A stretch of DNA of 64,000 bases from Clarkia xantiana subsp. parviflora (lineage: Eukaryota; Streptophyta; Magnoliopsida; Myrtales; Onagraceae), in the NCBI GenBank assembly GCA_036873135.1, contig JAPTYO010000001.1, positions 53,700,624 to 53,764,623 of the forward strand, in the 5' to 3' direction. Within the stretch, counting starts at the first letter, position 1, and each line of letters begins with the position of its first letter. A model generated the notes under the pieces. It saw only the letters and a list, made by a program, of their open reading frames with translations. It searched no databases and was not told the DNA's origin. Below are positions 31,872 through 43,034 of the stretch, in pieces. The translations under genes and the position numbers were made by a program.

Positions 31872-34800
31872 CTATATAAGCCACAACCAATCAAGTGTCA
31901 CCCCTGCAAATAATCCACCTATCAGAAACAATATGAGGATGTTTCCGAGCGCGTTTTGCTCCGGTCCCTGAAAAAACCCGAATCGACGTTAACCAATTTC
32001 CGCAAAAAAAGAAAAAAAGTGTGTCTCGAACTAGGGACGGAATCATATATTTTTTTATTTTTTTCAAGGGTAAAAAAAAAAACTTCAGGTGTCACCTAAT
32101 AATAATTACAAATTTTAAAGTAAAAATTGCATATCACAGAAAGTTGAGGGGTTGTTTTCCCCATCGTCATATACTACATCTGTCATTGTCTCGAACAACA
32201 ATTACCTTATAGCCCTTGGGTGCGGCGGTCATGACGCAAACAGTTAAGTACCCGTTGGTTAGTCCGAGGAACGAAGTCAACATTATCATCCAACCTTGAT
32301 CACCGTATTTTGCGGTGAAATAAAATGCGGGAATGAGGAGGAACCGAGCCAATGTGGCTATCATCAGACCTTTTCTCGACTCCAACTTTATGCGCTCCCA
32401 CAGAGGAACGTATCTACCGATCAGGTCCCATACATTGTACATCGATATCAGAACAAGCGCGTACCTGTTGATATACCAAATGTTAAATCACACATTAGAT
32501 ATCATTTTAAGGTTTTAGGATAGAGTTGGTCAAGTGATCTGTCTCTCTACGAGAAATCTAATAATTTGTGACAGATTTATTTTAAGAGACATAGAATCTT
32601 ATTTGTAAGGGAATGGAAAAAATCTTTTACAAATACAACATTCAATTTTTTTTTAACGGAATGATTTCTAATTAATAAAAAGTTTGGCTACTTGAAAATT
32701 TCTTACAAATTTTTTAATTTTTAAGGAAATTTTCCACAAAACATAATAAATCTCTTGTAAATTCTTATAGATTGTGAGGGATTGTTTTTCTTAAAAAAAA
32801 GTCGTCACAAATTACCAGTTTTTTTTTTGTAATGTTTAAAATTTCACAGAAACTATGTTTAACTTATTAGTTTGAGATTTTAGGACAGTTGATCAGAATT
32901 CACAGTACATTTTGAGTTATAAAAGGTTACCATGTTCCAAGACTGTGCTTTCCGGTGTCTTCAGATAAAAATCCAGGGAAAATGGAAAGTGTGAGGACAT
33001 AGATAAGGAATAAGTCAAGACAATAATCAATGTTCTTCACTAAAAGTTGCATGCTGCTCAATCTATGGCACATTGTTGAGTCCTCAATCTGCATTTAACA
33101 CGACACGATACGAATAGAGATTAACATTAATGCCTACGAGAAAACGAAATTATCTGTTGATGATGTTTTATGTACCATGCTGAGACCACCGGCAAGGAGG
33201 TCGGAGGTAACGGTTTTAGATCCCTCAGCGGCCGCCTTTGTTCGGTAGTACTTCACAATCGGCAGTTTCGGGAAAACGAACGCATAGAGGATGACACAGA
33301 GAAGTTCGAAGAACGAAGACAACGCGAAGAACAGAACTACGGACAAAAAATCGAAAACTTGACAATGTTAGTCTTTCTGTGTCGTTAAAATCGCACGATT
33401 TTCGTTAGGGAATCAACTTACTAGCTCCTTTGCGCAGTCCGTCGTTAGTGTTCTCGAATGCGGCTTTCGTAATCAGTCGTAACCCGGATGTAAGAGCTCC
33501 GGACGCAGCTAACCCGGCAAAAAAAGACTGGAAAATTCATTCAAAAATTAGGTAAACTGTTTTATTTACTATGCCAATTGCCAAGAAAGGGAAATTCTTG
33601 TGTAGGCTTGGTGTTTACACCAAACCAATAGATATATGACAAGTGTAATTGTAAACGCCAAGTCTACACAAGAATTTCCCATCTGAAAGAGTAGAAACCT
33701 GGATAAATTCGGGTCGCATGAAGGAAAGATCGCCGGTCATTCCTCCTTGGACGTGCGCATCAGCAATACCGAAAGCAGCGCTGAGAATGCAAATCCCGAT
33801 AAAAGTTCCGATGTTTCCTCTACCCGATGTGGCCGCGTTCACCTATGGCAATCACTTACGTGTTAAAATGTTGAAGTATGAAAAATAGTGCATTAAAATT
33901 CTTCATTCATAAGTTCGAGTTAAAAAAAAAAAAAAAGTTAGTAATTATGTTGTCAATCTATTTCTAACAATAGTATAAAGTGCAGGATTGAATCGTTTAC
34001 AGTTGAAATTTTAATTAAAAAGTTGTCAAAAGTAGTAGTATATATGGTGGAAACTCATGATATGTGGATAAGTAAGAAGTCTACTACTATAAATTGTTGC
34101 TGGTAAATATCAGTTTAAGTACGGTGTTCAAAACATGTTTAAGAGTATGTAAAAAATACAATCACTCACGAATTTGAGCTTACGTAAAAGTTAAATAACA
34201 TTGCTGTGTTTTCAATGAGTAAAAAAAGGTTAGTTTAAGAACCTAAAAACAGTCACAACTGAGGCTATGTTGTTAATCGTTGTTTTAGATTTTAGAAGTT
34301 AATATTCGGAGTCTCTACTATTAGATTGGTTGATTTTCACTTTTTCTTTTAAAGATGAAACAAAAACATATTCTCTAAGCATTGGATAAGCTTAAACCAC
34401 GAGCAATAAAGTGGATACTTCAGAAAATTGGAAAAAAAAACATGTTTTTGTGGTTTTAAACAGCCAAAATCAACAAATTTAATACTTGGGACACTAAATA
34501 TCAACATTTTAAATCTGAACAGCTATTAGCAGCATAACTGATTGTTAGTACTGTTTTTAGGTTCCTAACCCAAAAATCGATTGTAAACTGTAGCTCGCAA
34601 TCATCAGTTTATGAAATATGTAAAAATACATTCACTCACGAGCTTGAGCTTACGTAAAAATTTAATAGGTTAAAAAAAAAACTTACAATTAAGACCAAGA
34701 GAGAGCTGACAAAGAAGAGACTGTATCCGAACAAGTTACGCTTCCTAGTGTTCATGTTCGCCTCATGGTACAACAGAATCGCAACAGTAGTGAGTGCAAA

Positions 34801-35201
34801 AGGTTGGTATACGAGTGTAAGAACTCTTGAGGGATGGTAATTCTGCACAGTAAAAACCAATATCGCAATATAATCGTCCAGTAAATAACTCCCGATATAG
34901 CAGTAAAAGCAATACGTGTAATTAACCCGAAAAAATTACCGGAAACAAGTAAGAGTAATAATCTTCAATTGTAAGCATACTGTTCCAAGAAAAAAGGCAC
35001 CCATTTCCCAGGAGCCAGCATACAATCATTGCAGTGTATTTTCCCTAGTAAATTGAATTTTACAACGCAGTAAATAAATTTGTTAGGTATGGTTAAAAAC
35101 ACACATATATATATAGATTTAGAGATAGAGATAGGGTAAATTTGATCACTAACCTCAAGCCGTGTTGGAGGAGGCGCATCATAATTATCCACAGCATTCA
35201 T
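31872..35201 (-). CDS. Equilibrative nucleoside transporter (ENT family)
   Basis: Nine coding exons: 35201-35154, 35044-34940, 34842-34687, 33842-33699, 33527-33422, 33336-33176, 33088-32931, 32464-32206 and 31967-31872. Total 1233 bp, 410 aa, all junctions in phase. The N-terminus reads GKYTAMIVCWLLGNGCLFSW then NSMLTIEDYYSYLFP; the middle has NIGTFIGICILSAAFGIADA; the C-terminus is 'LGNILILFLIGGLFAGVTLD' then WLWLI. About eleven hydrophobic segments are expected and the length suits plant ENT3-type proteins (about 418 aa). These import nucleosides across the plasma membrane for salvage, with proton coupling in several plant members. The ATG at 35201 is preceded by an acceptor (TGTGCAG); a 5'UTR exon ending at 36289 with GTAAGT gives a leader intron of about 1.05 kb. 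Introns hold a family C MITE and a CACTA derivative. Confidence 0.93.
32545..32834. mobile_element. CACTA derivative in transporter intron, decayed ends
   Basis: About 290 bp, with the subterminal AATTTGTGACAG and TCGTCACAAATTACC motifs of the family. The termini are mutated (CTCTACGAGAAAT on the left, TTTTGTAATG on the right) and no target duplication remains. It lies in the intron between the last two long exons. Confidence 0.65.
34231..34572. mobile_element. Mutator-like MITE, family C, in transporter intron
   Basis: The left end is TAGTTTAAGAACCTAAAAAC and the right end GTTTTTAGGTTCCTAACCC. About 340 bp, matching the uninterrupted form of the 12910-13805 element. It lies in the 843-bp intron between exons 3 and 4. 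Confidence 0.8.
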
Positions 35202-36515
35202 GATTTGTTTGTTTTGTTGTTTCAACTTCTGCACAGATAATGAATTGAATTATGCAACAAACCTTGCACTTTATTCTAGGGTTTATAGAATCTAAAAGTA
35301 ACCTCAAGTATATATATATATAGTATAGGTCGTGTATTTAGTATATTATTTTATTTTAGGGTATCCATCTGGGGTCTGATTATGAGTTTTTGGTCCACTT
35401 TTTTCCATCAAAATTATACAAGTAAATCTCAATATCAATTGTATCATAAAATTTATCTAACTTTAGTTCCTCAACTTTTAGAAAAGAAAGAAAACATTGA
35501 CATTGACCAATTTAGTTAGAGGCATGCCAATTGAGTCATGACCGATTGAGCTCTAAATCAGCTAGAGCTTAATAGGTCAGACCATGGCTCGGCTAATCGA
35601 TAGTCAGCTTTAGGGTTGGTTAGTAATGTATTTAAAAAAAAATAGAGATTTAATTGATCATGAAACAAACTAAAAAATATAATTGATATCATATAATGAC
35701 CACTTTATATACTTTGAGACACTAAATATTAACAAAAACAAAACAAAAATGAAGTTATCAAACATCAGCATAACTTATTTTATGCTTTATTGTTCCAAAT
35801 GAAACAATATTAAAACGAGTTGCGTTTATAAAAAGAATCAAATTTAAATTCCGCTGAAAATAGCTCCTTAAATAAAAGTTTTACCTTCTACGGCCGAAAT
35901 AGCGCAAGTAATTTAAAAAAAAAAAAAAAACATTCTCTCAACTGAAATAGAGCAAACAATCTTGTTTAAAAAAAAAAAAAAGTTAAAACTTTTGTATGGG
36001 ATCCTCAAGTTTCATAATGTTCGTGTTCTATAGTCTTATTAATTCGCCGTTCTAGTCTACTAACGCAAACGGGATTCAAACTTCAACCTTTTTTTTCACA
36101 AATTCACCACCTGCAGTAATTATCTAAAGGAACACATCATTCAGAGCATTAACCATAACAAATCCCATTAAAAAAAAACATTATACGCTAAAGTTCGAAC
36201 CTTTAATCAAGAAACAAACATGGATTCTCGTTGGAAGTGAAAAGTTCAAACCTTTAACCAAATTCTTGCCGGAAAGTGAAAAACTTACCGATACAGAAGA
36301 GTTGTAACTGAGGTAAAATCTTGTGGTTAACGATCGTATCCTTTTTACATTTACAACGCGAAAATTACCCGCTCAGTTACTCGCCGTGTATCTCTCTGGA
36401 GAACAATCAGTAAACTTTTCAGCCAAGTAAATCAATCTTCAAACAACCGATGCGGTACGGTATTTGACTTTGAAAAAATTGACCTTTATGGAATCTCATT
36501 AAATTTTTGTTTTTG

Positions 36516-36540
36516 CACGTGTAGAACGAGCATATATAGC
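36516..36540 (-). promoter_or_regulatory. TATA box and G-box at the transporter promoter
   Basis: On the minus strand GCTATATATG (36531-36540) is a good TATA box, and a palindromic CACGTG lies at 36516-36521, just downstream. The transcription start should be near 36505, giving a non-coding first exon that ends at 36289. TGGGCC/TGGGCT motifs upstream (36598-36640) fit a housekeeping plant promoter. Confidence 0.6.
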
Positions 36541-36794
36541 CGAAGAAGAAGCAAAATATTGGATAATAATAATATGAGGCCCATCATGCAAACCATAATG
36601 GGCTGAAGTTACAAGAAAACGGTATGTGGGCTGGGCCCATAGTGACTACCCATTATCTAGTGGTCGACAGCCCGACAGAATTGTGGTTAAACTTAAAACT
36701 ACACATGGTTTTTTTTTTTTTTGACGAATAAAACTACACATGGTTTGATTTTGAAATTACAGGCTGATTTTGAAATTCCATGTTGGAACAATAT

Positions 36795-37038
36795 AGGTGA
36801 GATATTTATTTGTAAATAAATATTAAAAATCTCTTACGAATACAAATTTTTTTTAAAGAATTGACTCATAATAAAAAGGTTGGCTAAAAATTGAGAAGAA
36901 AATTCATTACAAAATTTTGAGTTTTGTAATGAGTTTTCCTAAAACTTAATAAATCTCTTGAAACTTCTTATAATTTGTGAGGGATTTCAACCTTTGATTA
37001 AAAAAACGTCGCTACAAATTACTAATTTTCTTATAGTG
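36795..37038. mobile_element. CACTA derivative, one end only
   Basis: The right terminus CTAATTTTCTTATAGTG is preserved, with CGTCGCTACAAATTAC inside it. The left terminus is missing. The orientation is opposite to the copy at 17721. Confidence 0.65.
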
Positions 37039-37039
37039 G

Positions 37040-38320
37040 AATTTGCCTCGCATCAAGCAGCTCCTTCAATAGATTATGAAATTCCTCATACTCAAGTTTT
37101 ATAGTGTCATAGCGGTATCACCTCACAGTGGCCTATTTAAAATATTAGTCCATCTGACCCATATATCATCTTAGGCATATGAGGAGTCAAGTAGAACTAG
37201 ACTTAACAATCTAGCATTTTGACTATATATATTAGGTTGCTGGTGGGGCTCGTTCACGGGAATAATGCATGCACTTGTTGTTCACCAAGTCTGGTCGGGA
37301 AAAACCACATACCGTGAATAGGAGACCCCGGACATTACGTAGCGGGATGGACTTAAGATCGCCACTACTAGACCATTTTTTTTTTTTGGAAAAAAATACT
37401 TGTACTTCCAAAAAAAATAAAAATAAAAAGAATTCTCTAGGAGAGTCATCTCGGAGTGACATGATTAAAATATTAGGTGTCATCTGGTCTACATACTATA
37501 TCATGCATAATAGAAGACGAGTAGAACTTAAGTATAGAAGCTGTTGTTGGAGCTAAGTTGAGAATACATTTGTTGATTATTCATTAAGTTAAATCGGAAA
37601 AAAAATTTACTGATCAAAATTTTAACTGTCAGTAGATGAATACAAACATGAGGATTGGAAAAAATAATAATAAAACAATAAGACTCTTAACTTATTGTTT
37701 ATATATGTTATTTTAAGACATGCAGAGTTTAATTGTAAGACGCCCCACTACGTACGTCCTCCGCTGTCTTTTATTTTTTCAATCATCTTTAAATTTGGCC
37801 AAAAAGCAATAATTTTAAATGTTTTCGAAGCATTAAAATCCAGCAAAGTTCTAGGCTACACTTATCGAGATCCATTGTCGGATTCATTATAACGTGTAAT
37901 CCAACAAGTTTGCACTTGAAGAAGATTATAAGTATGGTTGAAATGTGTATAATGGTACATGTCAAATATTTTACATACAAGTTTAAAGAGAATATTTTAT
38001 TATTAATATGATACTAAAGCGTATATGTTTAAATTTTGGTGACGTGGATTAAAAAATATTTAAAAACCCTCTAATGAGATGACTGGGTTGAAAGTTGTGG
38101 TGTCCTCAAGCACCCCCACCACCTCTATATAATTGAGGTCCCTATCCTATCTCTTAAACAAACCATCCATCATGGAACATCAATTATTTGATCATAGAGA
38201 TTGGATTGCCTATTCCCATAGTGTTATTAGAATAGTCATACTTCTATCTATAACTGATACACATAAGTGATCTACAGAGTAATGACAGTTTAGACAGATG
38301 ATCTATTATTTGATAGGAAA
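37040..38320. other. Intergenic repeats, no gene
   Basis: 37090-37230 resembles the 3' module of the SINE-like repeat at 23376-23625. 37240-37560 holds an unclassified repeat with phrases such as GGGATGGACTTAAGATCGCC. The opposing open frames here have no recognisable domain. Confidence 0.4.
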
Positions 38321-38326
38321 AGTATT

Positions 38327-39022
38327 TGTATCAAAATCACTATTGTTTGCCTTTTTTTTTGTGCATAATACTCTTTTATTTTTAAAAATATGTTATTTTG
38401 CTCATTTTCCGTTAAAATTGGACAGAAATCAATAAATATTTTGTAAACATTAAGAATACCGTCATTGTTTATATTTAGAATGAATTTCAAATTAGACCTC
38501 AAACTTATATAACATGATTAATGTAGACTTCATTTTTTTCAACTACAAATTTAATATTTTTATCTTTGTGTACATACGACCAGGGTAGGTCCTTGACTTG
38601 GGTTCGTGCATAGACCTGATCGACATGGTCTAGGCTCAAACCCAGGTCAGGGACCCACCCTAGGCTCGTACCTAAACCCGGTCAACCAGGTCTGCGTTTG
38701 AACCCAAGTCAAGGACCCATCCTAACATGGGTCTGAACCCCCTCACTTGGAGGGATAACCCTCCAATTGAGGGGTTCGAACCCACCCCGGAGTTTAAATT
38801 TTAAGAATCATTTTTTATATAAAAATATTGGATTTGTAGATGATTTTTTTTTTAAATGACACGTTGTATAAGTTTGACATCAAATTTTAGATTCATTATA
38901 AATATAAACAAAGACTTTTGCGGTATTACAAATTATTTAATGCATTCCAACTGATTTTAATGGAAAATATGCAATAATATATGTTTTTAAACATAAATTG
39001 GATAATAGTGATTTTTGTGTAA
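38327..39022. mobile_element. Fold-back element with long inverted arms
   Basis: The left arm (about 38327-38580) and right arm (about 38790-39022) are diverged inverted copies: CAAAATCACTATT on the left matches AATAGTGATTTTTG on the right, and TTTTCCGTTAAAATT matches TTTTAATGGAAAA. The centre (38580-38790) is a separate GC-rich palindrome built on GGGTTCGNNC/GGTCAAGGACCCA phrases. No clear target duplication. The 210-bp open frame at 38290 is inside the arm and not a gene. Confidence 0.65.
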
Positions 39023-39351
39023 ACATAACTATCAATTCAAGTTGTGTTATGGAGAGAAGTGGAATTACATAATTGAACCTCAAGAACATGTTCCTAATGT
39101 AAATCTAAGACTTTCTTTTTGGTCTTTCATAATTTTCTTGGTCTTATAAAGCGAAAGTGGGTAAAAGAAAGGACTGTGAAAACCATGTGGTTTAGGGCAC
39201 TAAAGCAAATGGTCAAATTTGGTATTAAGAAAAGAATTGTTGGATTTGGCTACTATTTTTCAAAGGTGGGTAGAGTGCTGCTGAAAGTGAAGAAGGAGCG
39301 CCTTGCAATAACCCACCATGGCCCCAATTTCAGTACTTTATTTTGCTTTGC

Positions 39352-39605
39352 TTTATGGCTCGCAATTCGTGCGTGTTTGTATCGTGCTAGCTTCGTGTCG
39401 TGTTCTGGGGGCCAGCCCAAACCTAGCCCAACATGAAATATCAGAATGAAAAACCTAGAATAAATTGAATAAAAAAATCAAATATAAAAATTTTAAAACT
39501 ATCGTGCTATCGTGTCGTGCCGTGTCATCAATATCAAACCCAAACCCGTAATTTTCGTGTCGTGTTCGTGTCGGCCCATCGTGCCGGGCCCAAATTGCCA
39601 GCCCT
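39352..39605. mobile_element. hAT-like remnant ending in TTGCCAGCCCTA
   Basis: A palindromic series of CGTGTCGTGT/ACACGA-type units with a GGGCC-rich part. The right terminus GCCCAAATTGCCAGCCCTA resembles the hAT ends seen at 16771, but the left terminus is missing. 39610-40970 holds only the degenerate dispersed repeat (39740-39990) and AT-rich sequence. Confidence 0.55.
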
Positions 39606-40971
39606 ACTTTGCTTTCTCTTCTATATAATATTATTATTATATATAATATTGCTTGTCCTCCATGGTAATGTAGATTAATTATTAAATTGCTAACAGGTTA
39701 TATGACATTCGAATAAATTAGTAGCTGTAATTTTGATTTGAACATATTACTAGATCAAATTTCATATGTGTATAAACTGTTAGTAATCAAGATTTCTGCC
39801 TTTTTAGATGGAATCACCCATTTACTGAACACGTTTTAAAAAAATTACTAATTTATTCGACTGTGTGAGCTTTTTCTAACAATTAATTCAACTATTAAAA
39901 TATCAGCTATCAATCTAATTTGGTGCGTTTTTATTCTTACACAAAGATAATCGACAATTTAATAATTGCGAAAGGATAAATATGAGAAAATAACAAAATG
40001 TACTGTTGAAATTGCATTAATTTACAAGATACTGTGAAATTGGATGTTATATACATTATTCAACTGTTGATGACATGACTCATTTAAATTTATAGTTACA
40101 TTACTATTTCAAAAAGCTAATAACAGTGGAGTGATCTTGTCACATAATAAAGAGGAAAAGATGGAACACCTCAAACAGTTGACAAGACAAGTGGAGGGAA
40201 AAAGTGTGTTCTTCATGGTGTGCAGTGCTATTTTGGGTTTAGGGGACAAAGGAAATATACTTCAACTCTTTTACCATGAGGAAGATTCCAAATGCCTTCT
40301 TTTTGTAATTTATTTCTATAACCATTTGACATAAAGATTTTATCTAATATACATTTCACTGCATTTGTAAACAAATTAGCAGTCATTAAATAAGATACAT
40401 TGTGAATTGTGCAACAACTAAAATATGATTGATTCTCTATTCTGATTTAACGGCTGTAAGTTCGATTACATTTACAATCGACTATATTTTAGTTAGGTCA
40501 TTTAACATGTAGAATGTTCCATTTAAGTAAATTTACATCTTGAAGTTAACACGATAAACTACTAAAGTATTTCATAAACAGGTGTGACAAATTTATTTCT
40601 ACTACTCTCTTCATTATTTTACAATTTTTGTGTATTAATAGGTCCAATTGTTTGAGTTAATTGATCAATAATACAAATAGTTTTTTTTTTTTGGTAAATT
40701 TTTAGTGCATTTTGAAATGTTCAATCAATACTCAACATGTTCATTGTTTTACACAAAAATATTGTTAAGTTGAGGTGCCGTGTGACATGATTTGCCAGCA
40801 ACCCAATGCATAATAACTACTGGGATTTGTCGTTTCCTTGGAATTCGTCTCATTAACAAACACACTGAGAGTAGTTAGATATATACTGTAAAACCCTAGC
40901 TTAATTAGTCAAGCATACGTAATAATATATCATCACATTGTGATCATTATATATTATCCTGGTATATATTA

Positions 40972-41388
40972 GAGCATCCACAATGGTATTACGTAAAGAT
41001 TACGTAAATGTGGGTCCTACATGTTTATTTAAGTAAATCAACAAAAACTATCTACAGTGGTTTTACATAGCATTCCTTAAAGATGGGACCCGCACGTAAA
41101 TTTATGTTTTTACATAAAGCATTCCTTAAATTTAAGTAATGCACTATGTATTACGTAACCAATTTTTTATTATAAATTAATTCATTTTATAATTAATGCT
41201 AATATCTTATTGGTGGTTGTTGGAAAATTTAATAATAAAATATATTTAAGGAATATGTTTAAGTAATACGATTGCAGAGAAAATATGTTTTACTTGTGTC
41301 TTAAATTTACGTATTACTTAAAGTGTACATAAATGTCTACGTGGCAACTTTAAAGAATACAATTTATGTAAAACCACTGTGGATGCTC
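40972..41388. mobile_element. PIF/Harbinger-type (Tourist-like) MITE
   Basis: The inverted ends are GAGCATCCACAATGG and CCACTGTGGATGCTC, flanked on both sides by TTA (40969-40971 and 41389-41391). The length is 417 bp, and the arms contain ACGTAA/TTACGT-rich inverted phrases. Both the 3-bp TTA duplication and the terminal sequence fit this class. Confidence 0.85.
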
Positions 41389-41432
41389 TTAGTGACTAAA
41401 TATTAGGAAAATATATTTTGTTGGGCAATGTT

Positions 41433-41563
41433 ATAGCAGCCGATTTAGGCAGAATTCTAGGCAGAAAATGTAATCCAATGGTCAGTATTGCTTTTCCTTT
41501 ACAATTTTCAAGACACCAAGTAAATCATGACCATTAACAACATTTTCTGCCTAAATTTAGGAA
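41433..41563. repeat. Small inverted repeat
   Basis: Ends of the form TTTAGGCAGAATTCTAGGCA and TTTTCTGCCTAAATTTAGG enclose about 130 bp. Probably a short MITE. The region on to 42870 has AT-rich sequence and weak repeats only. Confidence 0.5.
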
Positions 41564-42920
41564 TATATATAATTTTAATATATTATCATATTATATTTTT
41601 TTTATTATATTATTATTACTCGATTTAGTCTTATATATATATAGATAATGTACTTAATCCAAAATAAGATAATATACATTCTCATTATTATTATTCTACA
41701 TATATATGTATACATACAGTGAACGTGAGAAAGGATACGAAATTAAACCGTAAAAAAATCAGTAAATTTCGAACAATTGGGCTATATGCAGTGGAACTTT
41801 CAGTTATTTCATTAGACATGTCGAGATCTGTATAACAATTAAAATCTAGTAAGTTTTGTCTCATAACATTTCCGATTCATTCTCATCATAATATTATTTG
41901 ATGATTGCAAAATCGACTGCATTTTAGCCAAACTCATTTCAAACACTTTATGTCTATTTCGAATTTCGAGATTTAAATCGTGTAATGTCTTACTACTGAT
42001 CTGTTTATTGTTTGGAAAGAGATCATACAAGAACTAAATTACAAATTTACGAAGAGTTCTGTAGATGCTCAGTTATACCGTGTATTGTAATATTTGGAGG
42101 TTTCTACGATGGGGAATATCAACGGAAAGAGAGATTTTCTGAACGTGGACTTTTTCTTCTCTTCACGATCTCAATTACTCCACGTAATTATTTACTCAAT
42201 CAATATTCGAATTCGACACTATGGATTTCGAATAGAGAGTTGAACTCAAGTCGAGCTTTATTCAGTATTAATACAAGTTTGATTCCATTTATACAAGTTT
42301 CACAGGGTATGTATCAAATTTTTTAAAGAGTCAAACTAAAAATAATTACATTTTTTAGCATTAAAAAATACACACTACAAAAAGTTGATATTCAGCGACT
42401 TAGCCGAGCTGCATTAAGCTATCGAGTCAAGCTTAAGTCTTAACCATGTAAAATATTATGGTTTAGTGAATTAGTGTTTCATTATTTAATTAGATACTTT
42501 GAGTTCACATATCTTCTTAAAAATAAAAAATATTCATAGTCAGTATTTTATTTTTTATATACTGATCAAACGTAAGTGAAGATTATTTTTAAAGCCTGAC
42601 AACAGGATACGGAAAAAGTTATTTAGTCAGAGCTTAATTCAGCCATCAAGTCGAGTTTAAGCTAATATATATACACCATTTAATTAAATAATTTTAAATT
42701 TGATCAGCCGAGCTCGAGTTTGAAAGGCATATAATTAATCGAGTTCAAACTCTAGTAAACAGTCACGAGTTATAAGTTCGAGTATCTCAAAATTCGGATC
42801 GACTCGTTTATTTAGACCCCACTAGCCCAAATAACTTATATAGTAGGAGTAATTTATAAATATTATAATCAATGTTAGAAACTCCACAAAATACAGTCAA
42901 ATCTCAAGTTTGGAGGACAA

Positions 42921-42930
42921 CTATAAAAGC
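42921..42930 (+). promoter_or_regulatory. TATA box of the cyclin D6-like gene
   Basis: CTATAAAAGC lies 105-114 bases upstream of the start codon at 43035, with a CT-rich leader (TCTTCTTCTTTCCC) between them. This is a normal plant core-promoter spacing. Confidence 0.6.
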
Positions 42931-43034
42931 TAGTAAAGCAAAGCATCAATACAGAGAGTGTAGTTCAAGTCTCTTCTTCTTCTTTCCCTTTATAAATCCC
43001 CTTATTCATCATCTTCACTACCATTTCCTCATCC

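Noticed and set aside
39119..39436. 105-codon plus-strand frame, basic protein
   Set aside because: No domain recognised and its C-terminal half lies in a hAT-like palindromic remnant.
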